From: Wuchereria bancrofti
Taxonomy: Eukaryota > Nematoda > Chromadorea > Rhabditida > Onchocercidae
NCBI GenBank assembly: GCA_005281725.1
Contig: SSBO01000007.1
Location: 5,180,031-5,244,030, forward strand
DNA: 64,000 nt
Reading direction: 5' to 3'
Within the stretch, counting starts at the first letter, position 1. Every line of letters begins with the position of its first letter. The notes below the pieces were generated by a model. That model did not search any database. It was not told the DNA's origin and was given only the letters and a program-made list of their open reading frames with translations. The position numbers and the translations under genes are program-made. Positions 57,898 to 64,000 of the stretch are shown one piece after another.

Positions 57898-59112
57898 TTC
57901 AATCAACGTAAACTTTACGAAAATCTTCACTTTTCTCTTTCCAGCCGTTATCTATGTATGTAATACGGTTTCCGATTATTGTGATAAGACTGACATCACT
58001 TTTCGAATGAAACTGTTATCAGTAAGATTATCTTAACATAAATCGCTGACGGTGTATCAGGAAATAAAATAAAAGGTGTACGCATGCCTTCATGCTGAAG
58101 TAGCAGAGTAAAATAGTAGTACAATTTAATTATATCAGAATATATTCAATTAGATTGGTTAGTTAAATCGATTTGAATTCTATTGATCTTCCAAATAGTA
58201 TAAAATCAAAACAGCTTTCATTCAGTTTTCGAAAAGAGCATGAAGTCATTCCGTTCAAAAGTTAAAAATAATAATTTTAAAGAAAAAGTGCCCGTCCAGT
58301 GTGCCGTTCTTTTGCCATTGACAACTTGATTTAACAAGTAGGCTGAAAATATTGCTTGATGAGTGAAAAATGAAAATGGCTTAGCTTAGCTACTTCCTCT
58401 TCTCTCTTCTCTCTTTCCTCCTCCTCAAGTGAGGATGAATTATGTATAGTAATTAGTGATAACAAGTCATTTAAAATAAGCTACAATTGATTTTAATATG
58501 AAGTTACATTATGTTATATTGTTTCTCTACATGTACCGAGCAAAGTTTACTACAATCATTTCTCAACTGATTTCCATGAGATTTATCACTAACAACTTTT
58601 TGATCTCGATAATATTCTCTAATGTTTGATCACTTAAGTTTATTTTAACTGGTATCTTTTATAGTATTTCATGTCTATTTTGCTGTAAATAGTTCAGAGT
58701 TATTGATTGTTTGAATTAAACAACACTTATCTTACAAAAATTCACGTGTTTGTAATACATGGAACTACCAACTGCTGTATTCAGATCATCCAATAATGGT
58801 AGTAAAAAACATCAAGATTTGAAATTTTGATGGAAAATAACTTGAAATAAGTGACGTTCAATAAGGCTGAAAAAAAGTGCAAATCAGAAGCAAAAGCTGC
58901 TAAGTGTTGAACTTTGTTCTGTCATTATATAATTGCTTGGTTGTTGACGAAATCAGCGAAATTTGATTTTTGCTATCGAAAGCAGTAAAAATCGAAAAAA
59001 AAGTTATTAAATCAAAATTATTAGAAGAAATTTGTAAAAAACTTTTATAACTGTTTGAAAAGTGCTTATCAAAAGATTTTTCTGCTCCATTAATGCAAAC
59101 TTTCAAAAAGCC

Positions 59113-59142
59113 TTATAATTTAATGAATTCATTAAATTATAA
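59113..59142. repeat. Perfect 30-bp palindrome
   Basis: TTATAATTTAATGAA is followed directly by its exact reverse complement, centred on GAATTC, with no spacer. Confidence 0.95.
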
Positions 59143-60379
59143 CTATGGGAAACATTCAGATTGTTGAAACATTTCCAAGAAACAGTATAGAATAACGTGA
59201 AGCATTTTTATGCCAAGCACATTAATTTTATCCTTCTATCATACTTTCGTACCATTAGATTAAATAAATCAATAAACAAATAAATAATATATATAATTTT
59301 AATAAAAAAAAATTATATTCGCTGAATAAATGAGGGGGCGATAGATTTGACATGATAATGAGAAATGAATGATCGTTCTAACAGTGTCAGAATCACCGGG
59401 ATAATTTTATCGAGATAAAATGACAATTTTATGATATATTTGGTGACTAAGTAACTTCATACTCTTCCGAGTTCTGCGTAAGGAGCTTTCTATTATATTT
59501 CATTCAACTTATCATCTGTGGATAAGCACTTTTGATTCAAAAGAGTGACATTATGACTTCGATCCACGAGGTCATTCTCAAGTCACACTTTTATTCTTCC
59601 TACAAAAAGCATTCTGGAATGAACTTGGAAATAATTATACCTGCAAATGCAAGACATGCACAATTGTTTGCAGTCATTGATTGATAAGTGATAAAGAAAG
59701 CAAAAAAGATTGCAACGACGAATGTAATATTATGAAAGTTCTTTAATAAAAAAGAATATTCGAACCTGTCAATGTTAAGGTTCTAAAGTAGCTTTGCTTT
59801 GCTTGCATTAAAATATTGCAAGGAAATTAAAAATCAAAAAGTAATAACTTATTCATTTCTATTCTTGAAAGAAGGAAGAATTAATGCCATTTCATCAGTA
59901 TTTCGGTTTGAACTCCTAAAATTCACTTACTATATAGAACTCCACTATATGTCTCTTTCGGATTTTCACTTTAATTAACTGAATTTCTCAAATTTCCTAA
60001 TCTATTACATTTTATCAGTACAAATCCTTCATGTTTGTTATTGATAAAAAGCTTTAAATATGGCATCTAAACGTTTTTGTTCATTTTTCTGATTTTCCTC
60101 ACCAAGAGCGGCACTTAGTTTTTTCATAACTTTTTACTTCTTTCTCTTTCTTCTCCTCTGACATTCCCAATTCTACACATTTTCTTCCCTCATTCAAATT
60201 AAAATATCAAAGATTACTTAATGTTCCATTTTTCTCGTGAAAAAAAGTAATATGATTGTTCTTATGTTAATTTTTGGTCCAATCTATTTTCTGCAAATGA
60301 TGGTGCGGTTGTTTGCTTTTCGTAAATTGCTTCTTTTTTTGCTTCTTGAAAGTTTGCTGTAAATAATCGTTTACTTTAG

Positions 60380-61323
60380 GCTTCTGCTGAATACCAACAA
60401 CAAAACTATATGGCTTCATCCTTAGACTATACTACATCTCTGCGATGGGTTGTTGGCTTCATCATAGTACTAACTGCTGCACATCTCATCTTTCGGTATG
60501 TCTGATAGATTCATTAATCTGTACCAAAGCTGGGAAAGCCCGAAAGACTGTATTAGGCTTATGTTTGCAATGCTTTAGAATTACTAACATTTTTTGTCAG
60601 TTTTGAATGATTTTAACCAATTAAATGAATATTTAATTGTTACTATGCTGATTACAAATGAATAAGCTATTTTCTGATCTCACTTCATGGCTCTAGTTTT
60701 GAGTTTTGTGTTTCCTTCGCAAACAAAAGGCAGAAAAATTCGAGTCTTAGGCTCAAATCAGAATGGAAGAGGCTCCTCCCTGCTTTCCCTAATTATTATT
60801 TTAATTATAGGACTACTCTTAAAAAATATTTCGACGAACAGATGAAATCATTTTATATTCTTTTCTTCAATGATGATATCATCTCGTTAGTTACTTACTA
60901 TTCTTTTGTTTTTTTTGTCAAGAGAACTTTAAGATTGACATTTCTGCGTTTGAAATGCAGCTAGTAGCCTATAATTTTATAAATGCCTTGTTCTCCATTT
61001 CCTTTTTTTCTAAAAGATATCCTTTAAAAAATTCATGCTTATTTGAAAACTTCAACGTGTTCATCCATATAAGTTAAAAAAGACAAGCCAACATATTTGA
61101 AGTCAAGAGAGTTGAAACAACTGAAATATTTATTTCTGATGCTCAAAGAAATTTCTAATCCAGGAATCGCTCAGCACGGGCAATTGTGGAACATCATTTG
61201 CATGACTATATTCACAGATATTATTCACCACAAGTCATTACTGAATATATTGAACGGATGAAACCATTGGATGGTCCTATTAAGAAGTCAGTTGATTCAA
61301 CACATCACTCAAATCAATTGTAA
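60380..61323 (+). CDS. Small membrane protein, last two exons (family not recognised)
   Basis: Two plus-strand exons, 60380-60495 and 61164-61323 (TAA at 61321-61323), join in phase at TTTCG|GTATG and AATCCAG|GAATC. The first has acceptor TTACTTTAG and starts in phase 0. It encodes a membrane span (WVVGFIIVLTAAHLIF) preceded by MASSLDYTTS. The second encodes a hydrophilic tail (ARAIVEHHLHDYIHRYY, ITEYIERMKPLDG). If translation begins at the internal ATG (60410-60412), the product is an 80-residue single-span protein. If not, 5' exons lie upstream and were not found. No family is recognised. It sits ~1.5 kb upstream of the third pyruvate kinase locus on the same strand, but is separated from it by its own stop. 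Confidence 0.7.
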
Positions 61324-62868
61324 ATCAATTGTGCTTCAGTAATTTGTCATCCGTACAAAGTTTGTTCATATAAATGACATATAAATTAAAAAAGTCTAGA
61401 TTTCAGAAGATTCTAGATTTGGCATAAGATGCAAATTTTAACTTTCAAATTATCATTTATATTTAAAATAAAGATGTTAGCTTATCTCATTCTTCTATTC
61501 CGTATAGCTGTCAAGCGGAGGTGTCTTGCTAAGCTTTGGGAGTGCGAAAAAGTGCAACTGACTCTAAAGATGATGTATATTTTGCTTAACATAATTATGA
61601 ATGGTGTTTTGTGCTCCCAGAATGTTTGTCGCCAAAAAATCAATTAACTCATTTATAATTACTTAAATCTGAATGTGAAACAGAAATATAGTCATCGAAT
61701 AGAGCGCAAAAACAAGCGAAGAAAACAACGAGAAAGTGTGGCTAATTATGTTCTGCTATAATATTATCGAAGAGTGTCAGTAACAAGAAATTACATTTAC
61801 TAACAATCGGACCAAGTTGAGCATCTGAATTTAGTGCTTTTGTGACCTCTGGTAGGGAAAAGTGATAAGAAAATCAAACATAATTGACTAAAATGATTTA
61901 ATCTAATCTATCGCAGTAATATTAATGAAAACTCAGATTTGAAAATCAACTAAACTAAAATTTATTCTTCCATGAAGAAGTTAAAAAAGTAAGTGACGTG
62001 TTATAAGTGCTTTTTACTCCTGACTCAAGAAAGAATTGAAATTGTGTCAGGCAATAAAATATGATACGAACAAAATTAAGCAAAATTACTCGAATACTTT
62101 TCAGTTCTGTAAAAGTGATCATAAATTTCCAACGAAAAAGTATTTTCCACATTCCCTAGCCTAAACTGAGTCCAAAAATTTCTGAAAAAAAAAAGTCCCT
62201 GCCATGATAGGAAGACAAAAGTCCGTGAATGTTTTTTTTATGTTCTGCTTAAATGATATACAAATGGAATCCATTCAAAAAAAAGTGCTTTTACCTGAAT
62301 TAGGTTTAAAAATTTTGAAATGATCGGAATGAAGAAAAGTATGATTGTGAAGATGTCTTACTAAAATTTCTGAAGATCTGGAAACTTTAAAGACAACATG
62401 TGGGACAAAATAGTTTCATAAACAATAATTAGAAAATGAATTAGTCATAAAGTGGCATACAGATTTAATTTTAAATATGTATTTATTAACAGCGCTCTAA
62501 TAAAGTAATTCAAATTCAGTGGCCAGGAAGTATTCACAAATCTCATGCATAAGAGCAAAATAAACATTCACAATCAGCCACAGATTGAAAGAAAAACAGC
62601 AATTATATGCACCATTGGTATGAAATGATTCTCTCTTAAAAATTAAAACTTCAACTAATTCACTTTTCCCAACTCCTTGGCCATTTCTCAACGAATCGCA
62701 TATTTCTGATGTGTCAGTTCAGATGACAATCACCTCAATGTCAAAATTCGCTAACTGATGTATGATATTTCCACCTTATTTTCTCTCATCATTTTGTTCA
62801 CCAGAAACACTGTTAGTACAGTGATATTTTGAATTAATTTAATCTTTCATTTCATGCAAGAATTATAG
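61324..62868. other. Stretch upstream of the third pyruvate kinase locus
   Basis: The full gene has an exon ending in TGIICTI before its GPACRSV exon. I searched this stretch for its counterpart and did not find it. Open frames at 61429-61647 (plus), and 61955-62152 and 62497-62691 (minus), look like chance frames. Confidence 0.5.
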
Positions 62869-64000
62869 GACCGGCGTGTGGAAGTGTGGATAAACTGAAA
62901 GAAATGATTTCATCAGGAATGAATATTGCTCGTTTGAATTTTAGTCATGGATCTCATGAAGTCTATATTAATAATTATAAAATCTCTTATTACTTAAAAA
63001 TTTATGCTTGAAATTTAATCATACAATTATCTCAATATGATTAATTTAATTGCCACCATAAAAATTCCCATACTAAAATTAATTTTCTTTTGTAGTATCA
63101 TGCAACAACAATCAAAAACATACGTGAAGCAGTGCAAAGTTTTCATCAAAAGCCGCTAGTTGGGATTGCTCTAGACACTAAAGGACCTGAGATTCGTACC
63201 GGACTTATAGACGGAGTAGAGTTAAATTCTTGGCAAAATTATGAGAGAGCAGTTAAAATCGCTTAATATAGATAATTTCGTTTTGTATTAACAACATAAG
63301 TTTGTCTTCCAATAGTGCTAAAAAAGCACTAAGAAAACTAAATAAATGTTAAAGCTTTTCAAAATAATTAAAAGTATTAAAATCCTTAAATTTTAAATTT
63401 GAAAAGTTTAAACGGACAATATCGATTATAAAATAATGTTTTGATTAGCTTAAATAGAAAGAAACTAATTGCTAAGACAATTATACAAAAATGAATAAGA
63501 AGGACTTTAAAATCTGTGATATTTTCAAGTCCGCTACTGCGGAGATAGAACTAAAAAAAGGAGCAAAAATCAAGCTCACAACAGACAAAGCAATGGCTTC
63601 AAAATGCAATGCTAATGTATTATACGTCGATTACGAGAACATGCCAAAAATTCTGAATCCTGGAGCACACGTATTTATCGACGATGGGCTCATTTCAGTG
63701 GTGGTGAATAGCATCCGTACGGACGTTTATTCTGTTATTTAATAATGATTAGCTGGAAAAGCTTTCAAGTTGCGAAGTTCGATCGGTTAAGGCGCATAAT
63801 TTGACTGAAACTTTAAATTCAAATTACTGTCGACTATATTAGAATTGAGTCATCGCTGATCAAGCATTTAATTTGTTTATGTTTCATTGACCAAGTAATT
63901 CTATCATTTTAGAGGGCAAGGATATAATGTGTACAATTGAGAATGGGGGCAAATTAGGTAGCAAAAAAGGAGTCAACCTTCCTGGTACCAAATGCGATTT
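62869..64000 (+). CDS. Pyruvate kinase, second complete-looking locus (5' half; continues off the right edge)
   Basis: Plus-strand exons 62869-62960, 63096-63215, 63530-63716 and 63913-64000 (cut by the window) encode the N-terminal half of pyruvate kinase: [86 protein letters not shown]. The first three exons are 92, 120 and 187 nt, exactly the sizes of their counterparts in the minus-strand gene (37807-37898, 37552-37671, 37269-37455), and the phases agree. Frames are intact and substrate-binding residues are conserved, so it may be active. The exon expected upstream (ending TGIICTI) was not found within 1.5 kb. It diverges visibly from the minus-strand copy, so the duplication is not recent. 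Confidence 0.94.

Larger units (their letters stand above)
51515..60379. other. Very AT-rich gene-poor stretch with hairpins and palindromes
   Basis: Nearly 9 kb with no exon I can support. It may include 5' exons of the flanking genes that I failed to see. Four inverted repeats stand out and are listed separately. An ATG directly after a good acceptor (TTTATTCCAG|ATGTTTCG, 57803-57815) opens a 50-codon frame that runs through one of the hairpins; it is probably not coding. Confidence 0.5.

Overview
The window is nuclear DNA from a nematode. It is AT-rich, and its genes are cut into many short exons. Acceptors follow the nematode TTTTCAG-like pattern, and the conserved proteins read best as worm orthologues of animal housekeeping and signalling genes. 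A clade III (spirurid or filarial) worm is a reasonable guess, but nothing seen here proves it. All exon limits below were read by eye from reading frame, GT/AG sites, phase and family similarity.

Left part (1-16.3 kb). A mitochondrial elongation factor Tu gene (minus strand) runs off the left edge. Next is a casein kinase I gamma gene (minus, 3.67-8.25 kb, 5' end not found), including a tiny last exon that encodes the Cys-Cys-Cys plus polybasic membrane anchor. About 7 kb follow without a convincing gene, but with a fold-back element of about 695 bp and a pair of 50-bp direct repeats. A two-exon Tim8-type mitochondrial chaperone gene lies at 15.7-16.2 kb (plus).

Centre (18.3-28.2 kb). An intronless leucine-rich-repeat membrane protein gene is broken by an in-frame stop and an apparent 5' frameshift. 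A complete KLHL20-type BTB-BACK-Kelch gene follows (22.27-25.61 kb, plus). Then comes a head-to-head pair: HYPK (minus) and a small FAM174-like single-pass membrane protein (plus). The exon encoding the membrane span of the latter is tandemly duplicated, and the second copy has lost its acceptor AG.

Right part (29.6-64 kb). Three pyruvate kinase loci are present: a two-exon fragment (29.6-30.1 kb, minus), a full-length gene (34.6-38.1 kb, minus, with phase-compatible 5' exons out to 44.5 kb), and the 5' half of another copy (62.9-64 kb, plus) leaving the window. A decayed BEL/Pao retrotransposon lies between the fragment and the full gene. Two unrecognised membrane-protein genes lie at 50.0-51.5 kb (minus) and 60.4-61.3 kb (plus). 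The stretch 51.5-60.4 kb is very AT-rich, has no supported gene, and carries several striking hairpins and palindromes.

The genes do not form one pathway: they cover mitochondrial translation and import, Cul3 ubiquitination, Wnt/vesicle kinase signalling, N-terminal acetylation and glycolysis. I see no CRISPR array, tRNA, rRNA or defence-type system. The most interesting signals are in gene structure: duplicated exons and loci, a stop-free intron, and exon-level decay.
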